Source: Burkholderia lata (GTDB lineage: Bacteria; Pseudomonadota; Gammaproteobacteria; Burkholderiales; Burkholderiaceae). Taken from it: 64,000 bases of DNA. The stretch is taken from the NCBI RefSeq assembly GCF_000012945.1, contig NC_007511.1:3162001-3226000 (forward strand), in the 5' to 3' direction. This document shows, piece after piece, positions 33,388 through 41,717 of this stretch. The notes under the pieces are model-generated. The model was not told where the DNA came from, made no database searches, and saw nothing but the letters and a program-made list of their open reading frames with translations. Position 1 is the stretch's first letter. Each line of letters opens with the position of its first letter. The translations under genes and the position numbers were made by a program.

Positions 33388-34839
33388 ATGAACGAATTTC
33401 TGAGGACCGGCCATTACATCGGCGGCGAATGGCACGAATCGCACGGCGCGAGCGATGCAACCTATCCGGTGCTGAACCCGGCAACCGGCGAGACGATCGC
33501 GAAGGTCGCGAAAGGCGGCGCCGACGACACGCAACGCGCAATCGATGCCGCCGCGCACGCGTTTCCCGCGTGGCGCGCACTGACCGCGAAGGAACGCGGC
33601 GCCCGCGTGAAGCGCTGGGGCGAGCTGATGCTCGAGAATCGCGACGCGCTTGCCGAGCTGCTGACGCGCGAGCAAGGCAAGCCGCTCGCGGAAGCGCGCG
33701 GCGAAGTCGTGTACGCGGCGAGCTTTCTCGAATGGTTCGCGGAAGAAGCGAAGCGCATGTACGGCGACGTGATCCCGAGCCCGAAGCCCAATTCGCAGAT
33801 CGTCGTCACGCGCGAGCCGGTCGGTGTGGTCGCGGCGATCACGCCGTGGAATTTCCCGCTCGCGATGATCACGCGCAAGGCCGGCCCCGCGCTCGCGGCC
33901 GGCTGCACGATGGTGCTGAAGCCGTCCGAGGAAACGCCGCTGTCGGCGTTCGCGCTCGCAGTGCTCGCCGAGCGCGCGGGCGTGCCGGCCGGCGTGTTCA
34001 ATGTCGTGTCGGGCGACGCGGTCGCGATCGGCGAGACGCTGACGAGTTCGTCCGTCGTGCGCAAGCTGTCGTTCACGGGCTCGACGCGCGTCGGCAAGCT
34101 GCTCGCGAAGCAGTCGGCCGACACGCTGAAGAAGCTGTCGCTCGAACTCGGCGGCAACGCGCCGTTCATCGTGTTCGACGATGCCGATCTCGATGCGGCG
34201 GTCGAAGGCGCGATTGCATCGAAGTTCCGCAATACCGGGCAAACCTGCGTGTGCGTGAACCGCTTTCTCGTGCAGGACGGCGTGTACGACGCGTTCACGC
34301 GCAAGCTCGCGGACGCCGTGCGCAAGCTGCGCGTCGGCAACGCGCTCGCGGGTGAAGTCGACCAGGGGCCGCTGATCAACGAAGCGGCACTCGGCAAGGT
34401 CGAACGGCACGTGGCCGATGCCACCGCGAAGGGCGCGCACGCGCTCACCGGCGGCAAGCGTCACGCGCTCGGCGGCACGTTCTACGAGCCGACCGTGCTG
34501 ACCGGCATGACGGCCGACATGCTGATCGCCGAAGAGGAAACCTTCGGCCCCGTGGCCGGCTGCTTCCGCTTCGCGACCGAGGAAGAAGCCGTGGCCGCGG
34601 CCAACGACACGCCGTTCGGGCTGTCCGCGTACTTCTACACGCGCGACCTCGGCCGTGCGTGGCGCGTCTCGGGTGCGCTGGAGAGCGGGATGGTCGGCGT
34701 CAACGACGGGATCATCTCGACCGAAGTCGCGCCGTTCGGCGGCGTCAAGCAATCGGGGCTCGGCCGCGAAGGTTCGAAGTACGGCCTCGATGAATACGTG
34801 GAACTCAAGTACACGCTGATGGCCGGCCTCGGCCGCTGA
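33388..34839 (+). CDS. NAD(P)-dependent aldehyde dehydrogenase, succinate-semialdehyde dehydrogenase type
   Basis: 483 aa from ATG 33388. It matches the GabD group: NPATGETIAKVAKGGADDTQRAI, VVAAITPWNFPLAMITRKAGPALAAGC, catalytic Glu in LELGGNAPF and Cys in NTGQTCVCVNR, and GVKQSGLGREGSKYGLDEYVELKY at the end. It oxidises an aldehyde to an acid. A 54-bp gap with short direct repeats (GAGGCACTGAAG) separates it from the aldo/keto reductase. The aldehyde is presumably linked to fae and the reductase. Confidence 0.93.
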   Translation: MNEFLRTGHYIGGEWHESHGASDATYPVLNPATGETIAKVAKGGADDTQRAIDAAAHAFPAWRALTAKERGARVKRWGELMLENRDALAELLTREQGKPLAEARGEVVYAASFLEWFAEEAKRMYGDVIPSPKPNSQIVVTREPVGVVAAITPWNFPLAMITRKAGPALAAGCTMVLKPSEETPLSAFALAVLAERAGVPAGVFNVVSGDAVAIGETLTSSSVVRKLSFTGSTRVGKLLAKQSADTLKKLSLELGGNAPFIVFDDADLDAAVEGAIASKFRNTGQTCVCVNRFLVQDGVYDAFTRKLADAVRKLRVGNALAGEVDQGPLINEAALGKVERHVADATAKGAHALTGGKRHALGGTFYEPTVLTGMTADMLIAEEETFGPVAGCFRFATEEEAVAAANDTPFGLSAYFYTRDLGRAWRVSGALESGMVGVNDGIISTEVAPFGGVKQSGLGREGSKYGLDEYVELKYTLMAGLGR

Positions 34840-34967
34840 CCACCGGCCGCTCCCCGCGGTCGACCCGCGCCGCGCGCCGCCCGGCCGCGCGGCGCTTCGC
34901 ACGGCACGCGCGGCGGTGTTCCGCCCGCGCGCGCCGCTGCGCGCCCGAAAACAATCCAGGAGGCAGC

Positions 34968-36341
34968 TTGACTCAAGCCAACGTTCAATCCGGCACCGCA
35001 CGCGCGTTGCCGCTGTCGCGTGGCGCCGATGCGCCGCACCGCCCCGTCGCGCTCGACGACGTGCCGCTCAACCGTTTCCACGTGAAGATCGCCGGCCTGA
35101 CGTTCGGCGCGCATTTCACCGAGGGCTACACGCTCGGCACGATCGGCTACGCACTCGCCGCGCTCGGCAAGCAGATGCCGATCGACGCGTTCTGGATGGG
35201 GATGATCGGCAGCTCGGCGCTGATCGGCATCTTCTTCGGCAGTCTCGTGTTCGGCTGGTTGTCCGACCGGATGGGCCGGCAGAAGATCTTCCTGACGAGC
35301 TTCGTGATCATCACGGCGGCCGCGTTCGCGCAGCTCTTCGTCACGTCGCCGCTCGAACTGTGCATGCTGCGCGTGCTGATCGGCTTCGGAATGGGCGGCG
35401 ACTTCACGGTCGGCCATGCGATCCTCGCCGAATTCTCGCCGCGCAAGCATCGCGGCGCGCTGCTCGGCTCGTTCAGCGTGATCTGGACGATCGGCTATGT
35501 CGCCGCGAACGTGCTCGGCCTCGCGTACAGCGACGCCGCGCCCGATGCCTGGCGCTGGCTGCTCGCGTCGGCGGCGCTGCCTGCGCTGATCGTGCTGGTG
35601 CTGCGAATCGGCACGCCAGAATCGCCGCGCTGGCTGCTTGGCAAGGGCCGGGAGAAAGAAGCGCGCGCGATCGTCGCGAAGCATTTCGGGCCGCACGTGA
35701 TGCTCGACGGTTCGACCGAGCCGCATGCGCATGGCGGCTTCTCGCGGCTGTTCCAGCGTGACCTGATCCGCCGCACGGTGTTCAACTGTGCGTTCTTCGT
35801 GTGCCTGGTGATTCCGTATTTCGCGATCTACACGTTCCTGCCGACGATCCTGAAGACGATCGGCCTCGCCGAAGGCTTCGGCGCGGACCTGCTGCTGAAC
35901 GGCTTCCTCGTGCTGGGCGCGCTGATCGGCATCTGGCTGACGATCCGGCTGTCGCGGCGCGGCTTCCTGATCGGCTCGTTCGCGGTGACGTGCGCGTCGC
36001 TCGTCGCGCTGGCGGTGCTGCCGTCGTCGGCGGCCATCGCGATGATCGTCGCATTCGCGATCTTCACGCTGACGATGTCGGCGTTCAGCAATCTCGTCGG
36101 CGTGTTCCCGCCCGAGTGCTTCCCGACCGAAGTGCGTGCAAGTGGCGTGGGGCTCGCGATCGCGTGCAGCCGGCTCGGTTCGGCGATCGGCACGTTCCTG
36201 CTGCCGGTCGGCATCGCGACGCTCGGCTTCCACGCGACGATGTTCGCGCTCGCGGGCGTGCTGCTGGTGGGGATGATCGTGTCGATCGCGTGGGCGCCGG
36301 AGACGAAGCATCTGACGCTGGAGGAGGCGTCGGGGCATTGA
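34968..36341 (+). CDS. MFS transporter, aromatic acid/sugar type
   Basis: 457 aa from TTG 34968, with a strong AGGAGG four to five bases upstream, which decides the start. Twelve helices; MFS motif GWLSDRMGRQKIFLTSF in loop 2-3 and RVLIGFGMGGDFTVGHAIL in helix 4; a second R-P-like motif VGVFPPECFPTEVRASGVGLA. It resembles the metabolite:H+ symporters of the aromatic acid group. It is the last gene of the fae cluster and probably imports the substrate. Confidence 0.92.
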   Translation: MTQANVQSGTARALPLSRGADAPHRPVALDDVPLNRFHVKIAGLTFGAHFTEGYTLGTIGYALAALGKQMPIDAFWMGMIGSSALIGIFFGSLVFGWLSDRMGRQKIFLTSFVIITAAAFAQLFVTSPLELCMLRVLIGFGMGGDFTVGHAILAEFSPRKHRGALLGSFSVIWTIGYVAANVLGLAYSDAAPDAWRWLLASAALPALIVLVLRIGTPESPRWLLGKGREKEARAIVAKHFGPHVMLDGSTEPHAHGGFSRLFQRDLIRRTVFNCAFFVCLVIPYFAIYTFLPTILKTIGLAEGFGADLLLNGFLVLGALIGIWLTIRLSRRGFLIGSFAVTCASLVALAVLPSSAAIAMIVAFAIFTLTMSAFSNLVGVFPPECFPTEVRASGVGLAIACSRLGSAIGTFLLPVGIATLGFHATMFALAGVLLVGMIVSIAWAPETKHLTLEEASGH

Positions 36342-36502
36342 TGAGGGCGGCGGGTTGTGTGACCGCCGGCTTTATCGCGCTCGATCAAGGCTTTCGCATC
36401 GACGCGACGCAGATGCGCCGCGGCGATGTTGCGCTCGATTCGGACGAACCCGGCGGTGGCCGGGTTCGTTCATTCCGGACGCGATGCGATGCGCGCGTTC
36501 GC

Positions 36503-36796
36503 TCAGAACAGGATCGACGCGTAGTCTCGCGCGCCGTGAAGGACGTGAAGAATGTCGATGCGCGTCGGTGGGTCGCCGACGACCCGATAGAAAATCTGGT
36601 AGTTGCCGTACACACGATGCCGTACGCCGTGACGCTCGAAGCGCGGCACCAGCGGAAACGCCAGTGGCATCGCGGCAAGACTCAGGCATTTTTCGCGAAT
36701 CTCCCGCACAAACGTCACGGCGCGTTGCGGGTTGTCGCGTGCGATGTAATCCGCGATTGCCTCGAGTTCGGCAATCGCAAAATCGGACAGGTGCAC
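36503..36796 (-). CDS. parE: Type II toxin, RelE/ParE superfamily
   Basis: 97 aa from GTG 36796, two bases after the antitoxin stop codon. VHLSDFAIAELEAIADYIARDNPQRAVTFVREIREKCLSLAAMP, then RHGVRHRVYGNYQIFYRV and IDILHVLHGARDYASIL: the ParE fold with its C-terminal Arg/Tyr face. The spacing to the antitoxin gene implies coupled translation. ParE toxins inhibit DNA gyrase; RelE-type mRNA cleavage is less likely given the missing catalytic residues. Confidence 0.88.
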   Translation of the reverse strand: MHLSDFAIAELEAIADYIARDNPQRAVTFVREIREKCLSLAAMPLAFPLVPRFERHGVRHRVYGNYQIFYRVVGDPPTRIDILHVLHGARDYASILF

Positions 36797-36798
36797 GG

Positions 36799-37056
36799 TC
36801 AGGCCTGACGATCCGCCTGGGCCCGATACTTCGCCTCGAGACGATCGAAGACTTCCGCTGCGTCGGCGCCGCGTCCGGCTTCCGCATCGGACAGGCTGCG
36901 TGCGATCACCGCGTCCAGCGCATTCAGTTGCGCCTCGCGATCCTGGATCAGGCGCACGCCTTCGCGAAGCACTTCGCTCTTGGATCCGTAGCGCCCCGAT
37001 TCGACCAGCTTCGCGACGTAAGTCTCCAGCTGCTGGCCCAGTTCCGCACTGATCAT
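36799..37056 (-). CDS. parD: Antitoxin, ParD/CopG family
   Basis: 85 aa from ATG 37056. The N-terminal ribbon-helix-helix reads SAELGQQLETYVAKLVESGRYGSKSEVLREGVRLIQDREAQLNAL, followed by an acidic C-terminal region (SLSDAEAGRGADAAEVFDRL) that should neutralise the ParE toxin. It precedes the toxin gene, the normal order, and would repress the operon through its DNA-binding domain. Confidence 0.9.
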   Translation of the reverse strand: MISAELGQQLETYVAKLVESGRYGSKSEVLREGVRLIQDREAQLNALDAVIARSLSDAEAGRGADAAEVFDRLEAKYRAQADRQA

Positions 37057-37284
37057 GTCGACCTCCCGGCCGGATTGAATTCGATTCACCAAGCGTATCG
37101 TGCCTATCAACTATTATCAAGAAGACGATCTCCGAAGGATCAGCGCGAATGTTTTCGAAGTGCCGATCGGGCGGATGGAAGGAACGGGAGGCGCTTCCGG
37201 CAGGCCGCTGCGGCGCCGGCATTCATCCGGTTTTCGCCTTCACTCGTGTAGCCTTACCGGACCCTCACCGTGCGGACACCGATC

Positions 37285-38004
37285 ATGATTGAAGACATCG
37301 TCACGCCACAACCTAGCCTGAAGGTCTATCCGCCCGACGCCGACGTCTTTGCCGAGTCCAACGCCGCACTCGCGCGCCACCTGCATCCGCTCGTGTCGAT
37401 CGACCTGTCGGCGGTCAATCCGTCGTGGGAGGGTTGGATCCACCTGCTCAGCCCCATCGAACCGTACGACGGGCTCGTCGGGCAGGACACGGCCGCGTAT
37501 CACAACGACTATCTCCGCGCGAACTGGATCGGATTCCGGCTCGACGACGACAACCGCTACACGTTGCTCGGCGACCCGCGTTACTTCTATCTGGAAAACC
37601 CGCCCGGTACACATGACGCGGGCTATCGCGAGGAGCTGGAGGCGCACTACGCCGAGCAACAGGCCAGCATCGACACCGCGCGCAAGCGGTTCGCCGAATA
37701 CGGCGTGCTCTACTCGTCCAACCAGTACGCGCCGGACGAGCGCGATTTCAGCCAGGAAAAGCCGTGCAACCTGATCGACCAGCTCGGTGGATCGGTCGGC
37801 TGGGGCAACTGGTCGGGCACCTCCGACTTTCCGGTCGACGACAGCGATCCCGACAACATCCGGCCGATCGGCCCCAACGGTGCGCGCTTTCGCTTCGTCG
37901 CCCGGGTCACCGGCTGGGAATACCGCGCGATGGGCGCTGACTCGATTCTGTTGTTCTACGAGCCGATCAGCCGCGTAGCGCTGCTGACGTTCGACTGGTC
38001 GTAA
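37285..38004 (+). CDS. Hypothetical protein
   Basis: 239 aa from ATG 37285; a GTG 15 bases upstream is possible. Not recognised. It is acidic and rich in Asp, Tyr and Trp, for example SIDLSAVNPSWEGWIHLLSPIEPYDGL, FRLDDDNRYTLLGDPRYFYLENP, GGSVGWGNWSGTSDFPVDDSDPDNI and the end SRVALLTFDWS. No signal or membrane segment. The composition resembles immunity or antitoxin-like accessory proteins, but no partner is obvious. It lies between the toxin-antitoxin pair and two coupled unknown genes. Confidence 0.65.
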   Translation: MIEDIVTPQPSLKVYPPDADVFAESNAALARHLHPLVSIDLSAVNPSWEGWIHLLSPIEPYDGLVGQDTAAYHNDYLRANWIGFRLDDDNRYTLLGDPRYFYLENPPGTHDAGYREELEAHYAEQQASIDTARKRFAEYGVLYSSNQYAPDERDFSQEKPCNLIDQLGGSVGWGNWSGTSDFPVDDSDPDNIRPIGPNGARFRFVARVTGWEYRAMGADSILLFYEPISRVALLTFDWS

Positions 38005-38117
38005 CGCGGGCGCGACGGACGGTCGCTCCGTCTCGTGATTGGATTGGCCGTTTGGCGGACTCTGCCAGTGGGATTCGCGTCGATATGCTGGGGGCTTTCC
38101 ATTCATCGCCGGAAGCC

Positions 38118-38843
38118 ATGCCCGCGCCACCTGTCGATCTCGGCCATGTTCTGCCATACGAAACGTCGTACTTCGACGATCGGCTCGAGGTCGATCGAAA
38201 CGACCTGGATATTTCCGCGTTGCTTGGGGTCGCCGATGACATTCCCGATGCACTACTCGTTGCGTTGTGCGGAGCACCCGCCGGATCGGACATTCAAGCC
38301 TATCTCGACAGCGCAGACAGGTTGACTTTCAGCGTCACCCATTCCGCGTTGATCCGATCCGAAAACCGCATCGCCGTCTTCCGAGAATCGGACACATTCG
38401 CACTCGAACTCAAAACAATCGATCTGGCTGATAGCGCTATCGCCGGCCTCGGAGCGGCCATGCTATGGCGGATCGCAAGAGCGTGCGATACGCTGGGAAT
38501 CACCCGCATCAACGCATTGGCAGCGGGTGGCCGCAAGGCCGCGCCAAAACCCGGCGGGCGTCGACTGTTTGGGTACTACGCCTGGCCTCGGCTCGGTTTC
38601 GATGCGCCCATTCCCGACCAGCAAAGCGACGAAGCAGCCCTGTTCCAGTATTTCCAGAGCGACCCGGTCGGTCTGGCCGACGGGTCGCTGCGATCACTGC
38701 TCGCACTCTATGCGACGCGATTCGGGCGAGATTTCTGGCGCGTCGCGGGATCGCATCGCTGGATGACTTTCGATGTTACGCCGCACGGAAAATCCGTGCG
38801 GACGTTGCAGAATTACTTGATCGAAAAGGGGATTTACGAATGA
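38118..38843 (+). CDS. Hypothetical protein, first of a coupled pair
   Basis: 241 aa from ATG 38118 (GGAAG just upstream); ATG 38085 is an alternative. Not recognised. The part LGAAMLWRIARACDTLGITRINALAAGGRKAAPKPGGRRLFGYYAWPRLGFDAP has a helix and a strand with G-x-x-A-motif character reminiscent of GNAT-like folds, and DQQSDEAALFQYFQ and MTFDVTPHGKSVRTLQNYLIEKGIYE end it. Its stop overlaps the next gene's start (ATGA). The pair could be an effector-immunity or toxin-antitoxin-like unit; this is speculation. Confidence 0.55.
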   Translation: MPAPPVDLGHVLPYETSYFDDRLEVDRNDLDISALLGVADDIPDALLVALCGAPAGSDIQAYLDSADRLTFSVTHSALIRSENRIAVFRESDTFALELKTIDLADSAIAGLGAAMLWRIARACDTLGITRINALAAGGRKAAPKPGGRRLFGYYAWPRLGFDAPIPDQQSDEAALFQYFQSDPVGLADGSLRSLLALYATRFGRDFWRVAGSHRWMTFDVTPHGKSVRTLQNYLIEKGIYE

Positions 38844-39181
38844 ACGCAAAGCACACTCCGATCGCAGGGTTCCGGATCACGCGCCGTGGTCGCCCGACGA
38901 GCGAACATCGTCCCGTTCGACTCTCGGAAGCCCGCCGCCTCCTTGATGCAGTCGTCACGCGCGAACTCCATCACAGCCTGGCTCGGGTCATGCGCAAATC
39001 TGCCATCGAGCACGACGCACGGGCCACCGTCACATCCACCTCCCCGCCGAAACGAGCCGTCTTCAACGTGGGACGCATCGATCCTTCGAAGTGCCAGTTG
39101 CCGAGCATCTCGGATGCCGAAGCAGAAGCCATGGCGCGCAGAGAAACACTCATGCACTTCGGCCTGGATCCCGACTCGTAA
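38840..39181 (+). CDS. Hypothetical protein, second of a coupled pair
   Basis: 113 aa from ATG 38840, overlapping the upstream stop by four bases and preceded by AAGGGG. Not recognised. It is basic at the N-terminus (FRITRRGRPTSEHRPVRLSEARRLLDAVVTRELHH) and has an ordered-looking C-terminus (ISDAEAEAMARRETLMHFGLDPDS). The overlap argues that both proteins are made together and may interact. Confidence 0.6.
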   Translation: MNAKHTPIAGFRITRRGRPTSEHRPVRLSEARRLLDAVVTRELHHSLARVMRKSAIEHDARATVTSTSPPKRAVFNVGRIDPSKCQLPSISDAEAEAMARRETLMHFGLDPDS

Positions 39182-39356
39182 CCAGCCGCGACGGAGGGAA
39201 TCCGCATGGTCCAGGCCGTCAATGATCGTGGCTATCGCTGTTCCCGGTAACGATCGTTGACACACGCCAACACCGCGAGAAGAGCAGGACACGCGCGGAC
39301 TGATCCGATTGCTTCCACCGAAAGATCAGCCGCGTCTCAGCATCGACGCACCCGCC

Positions 39357-40232
39357 CTACCCCCTCCTCCCCGCCTGCCCCCGCAACCATTCAGCAAACG
39401 CGACCACCGGCTCGACCGCCACACTCTCCGGCTCGACATCGAGCCAATACCCGAACGGCCCGATCGGCTGCACCGGCGACAACCGCACGAGGCTGCCCTC
39501 GCCGATCTCCTCCTCGATCATGTTGAGATCGACTACCGCGAGCCCCGCGCCCTTGCGCGCCGCGCGGATCGCCTGCTCCAGCGTGGAAAACTCGATACCG
39601 TCACCGATCCGCGCCAGCGGCACGCCCGCCTGCTCGCACCAGTCGGCCCACAGCGCGAGACGCTTGCCCTCATGCAGCACATGCAGCGACGGCAGCCGGC
39701 CGAGCAGCACATCGAGCGCATCGCCGCGATAACGCGGCGCGCCGACGAGCGCATGCCGCTCCATCATCAGCAGCTCCGACTGCATCCCGGCCCGCGCCGC
39801 GCGCCCGAAGCGGATGTGGCAATGGCAATCGTCAGCCGGCTCCGTGCGGATCGACAGCTCGACGTCGGGCAGCGCCTCCGCGAGCGTGCCGAGCCGCGGC
39901 GAAAACCACTGCGTCGCGAACGTCGGCGGCAGCGACACCGTCAGCCTCCGCTTCGCACCCGGCCGGGCGGCGGCGATTTCGCCGACGCCGCGCTCGATCG
40001 TGTCGAACGCCTGCCCGATGAACGGCAGCAACCGCTCGCCGGCATCGGTCAGGCGCACGCCCTTGTGATCGCGCTCGAACAGCCGCGCGCCGAGCGCTTC
40101 CTCGAGCAGCCGGATCTGCCGGCTCACCGCCCCCTGCGTCACGCACAGCGAAACCGCCGCACGGTTGAAGCTCAGGTGACGCGCGGTCTCCTCGAAAAAT
40201 CGCAGTGCGATCAACGATGGCAGGCGTCGCAT
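39357..40232 (-). CDS. LysR-family regulator (GcvA-like)
   Basis: 291 aa from ATG 40232. Helix-turn-helix FEETARHLSFNRAAVSLCVTQGAVSRQIRLLEEALGARLFERDH. Effector domain follows from about 90. It is divergent from the next LysR gene, 231 bp apart. Two related regulators facing each other suggest separate pathways, one of them probably the aldA cluster. Confidence 0.92.
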   Translation of the reverse strand: MRRLPSLIALRFFEETARHLSFNRAAVSLCVTQGAVSRQIRLLEEALGARLFERDHKGVRLTDAGERLLPFIGQAFDTIERGVGEIAAARPGAKRRLTVSLPPTFATQWFSPRLGTLAEALPDVELSIRTEPADDCHCHIRFGRAARAGMQSELLMMERHALVGAPRYRGDALDVLLGRLPSLHVLHEGKRLALWADWCEQAGVPLARIGDGIEFSTLEQAIRAARKGAGLAVVDLNMIEEEIGEGSLVRLSPVQPIGPFGYWLDVEPESVAVEPVVAFAEWLRGQAGRRG

Positions 40233-40463
40233 GATGTGTGTCCCTTTCGTTCGTATCGTTCGTATCGTTCGTGTCGTTGCCGGCCGGCATCGCCGGCCCT
40301 CCTGCAGGCAGCCTTGTCGCCACCCGGCGCGCCAGCCGCCGCGCCGTCAAAACCCCGAGGGCCCGCGCCCCCCGTCGCCTCCATTCATCGTCCCCGCGCC
40401 CGCGGCCACCCGCCTACAATAAGCATCCCGCACCAAACACGACACCGCCCCGTGAGACGCAAG

Positions 40464-41402
40464 ATGCCGGCGCTGAACGCGCTGAAAGCCTTCGAGATGG
40501 CCGGCCGCACCGGCAGCTTCACGCGCGCGGCCGAGCTGCTCAACGTGACGCAAAGCGCGGTGAGCCGCCAGGTTCGCCAGCTCGAGGGCCAACTCGGCGA
40601 AACCCTGCTCGAACGCCGCCATCACCAGCTCGAGCTGACCGCGGCCGGCCGCGTGCTGCTGCGCGCACTGCAGCAATCGTTCGACAAGATCGAGCTGACC
40701 GTGCGCAGCCTGCAGGAAAAAACCCACCTGAACCGCCTGCGCGCGAACGTGCCGCCCACCTTCGCCGCGCGCTGGCTGATGCCGCGCCTCGGCCGGCTGC
40801 GCGACGCGCATCCCGAATTCGAGCTGAGCCTCACGACCCGCATCCACGACAGCCTCGGCGAATCGCGCGTGCTCGACTGTGCGATCCGGTTCGGCGACGG
40901 CGAATGGGACGGCTTCGACAACGCGCTGCTGATGCAGGAGCAGCATATCGCCGTCTGCGCGCCCGCGCTGTATGCGCGGCTGCGACAGGACGGCGCGCCG
41001 ATCGACCTGAACCGCTTCACGCTGCTGCACGTGCTCGCCACCGACGACCAGCGCTACCTGACCTGGCAGCACTGGCTGAAGGCGGCCGGCATCGCCGACG
41101 TCGACACGCGCGGCGGCTACGAATTCGACCTGCTCGACCATGCGATCCGCGCCGCGATCGACGGTCTCGGCATCACGATCGCCGACCGCCACATGGTCGC
41201 GCGCGAACTCGCGACCGGGCAGCTGATGCAGGTGCTCAACGTGCATGTCGACGGCCACCAGTCGTACTGGTTCGTCACGCGGCCCGAGCAGACGAACCTG
41301 CCGCACATCGTCCAGTTCCGCGACTGGCTCCAGCAGGAAGTGTGGCTCGCGAAGCGCCATCTCGAACCATCGTCGCCGCTGCCGCAAGTGCCGCTCGCCT
41401 AG
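40464..41402 (+). CDS. LysR-family regulator (GcvA-like)
   Basis: 312 aa from ATG 40464; an in-frame GTG at 40452 is an alternative. MPALNALKAFEMAGRTGSFTRAAELLNVTQSAVSRQVRQLEGQLG is the DNA-binding part; FAARWLMPRLGRLRDAHPEFEL begins the effector domain. It stands upstream of aldA, separated by 315 bp, and may regulate the aldA-MFS-dehydratase-GMC cluster. Confidence 0.92.
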   Translation: MPALNALKAFEMAGRTGSFTRAAELLNVTQSAVSRQVRQLEGQLGETLLERRHHQLELTAAGRVLLRALQQSFDKIELTVRSLQEKTHLNRLRANVPPTFAARWLMPRLGRLRDAHPEFELSLTTRIHDSLGESRVLDCAIRFGDGEWDGFDNALLMQEQHIAVCAPALYARLRQDGAPIDLNRFTLLHVLATDDQRYLTWQHWLKAAGIADVDTRGGYEFDLLDHAIRAAIDGLGITIADRHMVARELATGQLMQVLNVHVDGHQSYWFVTRPEQTNLPHIVQFRDWLQQEVWLAKRHLEPSSPLPQVPLA

Positions 41403-41717
41403 CGCGCGATCCGTCCCCGATCGCCCTCGACCACCCGCCGCGGGCGACACCTTACCGGCTTCCACGCCCGTCCGCATTCGGACCCGTCGGAAAATACGAC
41501 AGCCCTCCGCTCGCCCCGCCCAGGCCCCGCGCCACGGCAGCCTTGCCGGACGGGCGACTCCGGCCGACTTGCCGAGTAACGTGCGTTTTTCTCATGCTCG
41601 GCGCGAAAATAAGTCGTTTGTCGTGCGCTAAACGCATGAACAGAATGGCCTCTATCCCTTGCCACGCGTGTTCGCCACTCGAAGCGATCCGCCTGCATTC
41701 ATCGGAGGAGTCACTTC
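41403..41717. other. Intergenic region before aldA
   Basis: 315 bp with no gene seen. An AT-rich patch near 41570-41640 (CGAAAATAAGTCGTTTGTCG and nearby) may be the promoter and regulator site. Confidence 0.45.

Noticed and set aside
32248..35001. Very long open frame (about 917 codons) on the minus strand
   Set aside because: It lies opposite fae, the aldo/keto reductase and the aldehyde dehydrogenase, all of which show clear family motifs. Its protein is Arg/His rich with no motif, as expected for an antisense frame in GC-rich DNA.
36799..37110. Longer start for the antitoxin (TTG 37110)
   Set aside because: The ATG at 37056 gives the standard family length, and the extension has no ribosome site.
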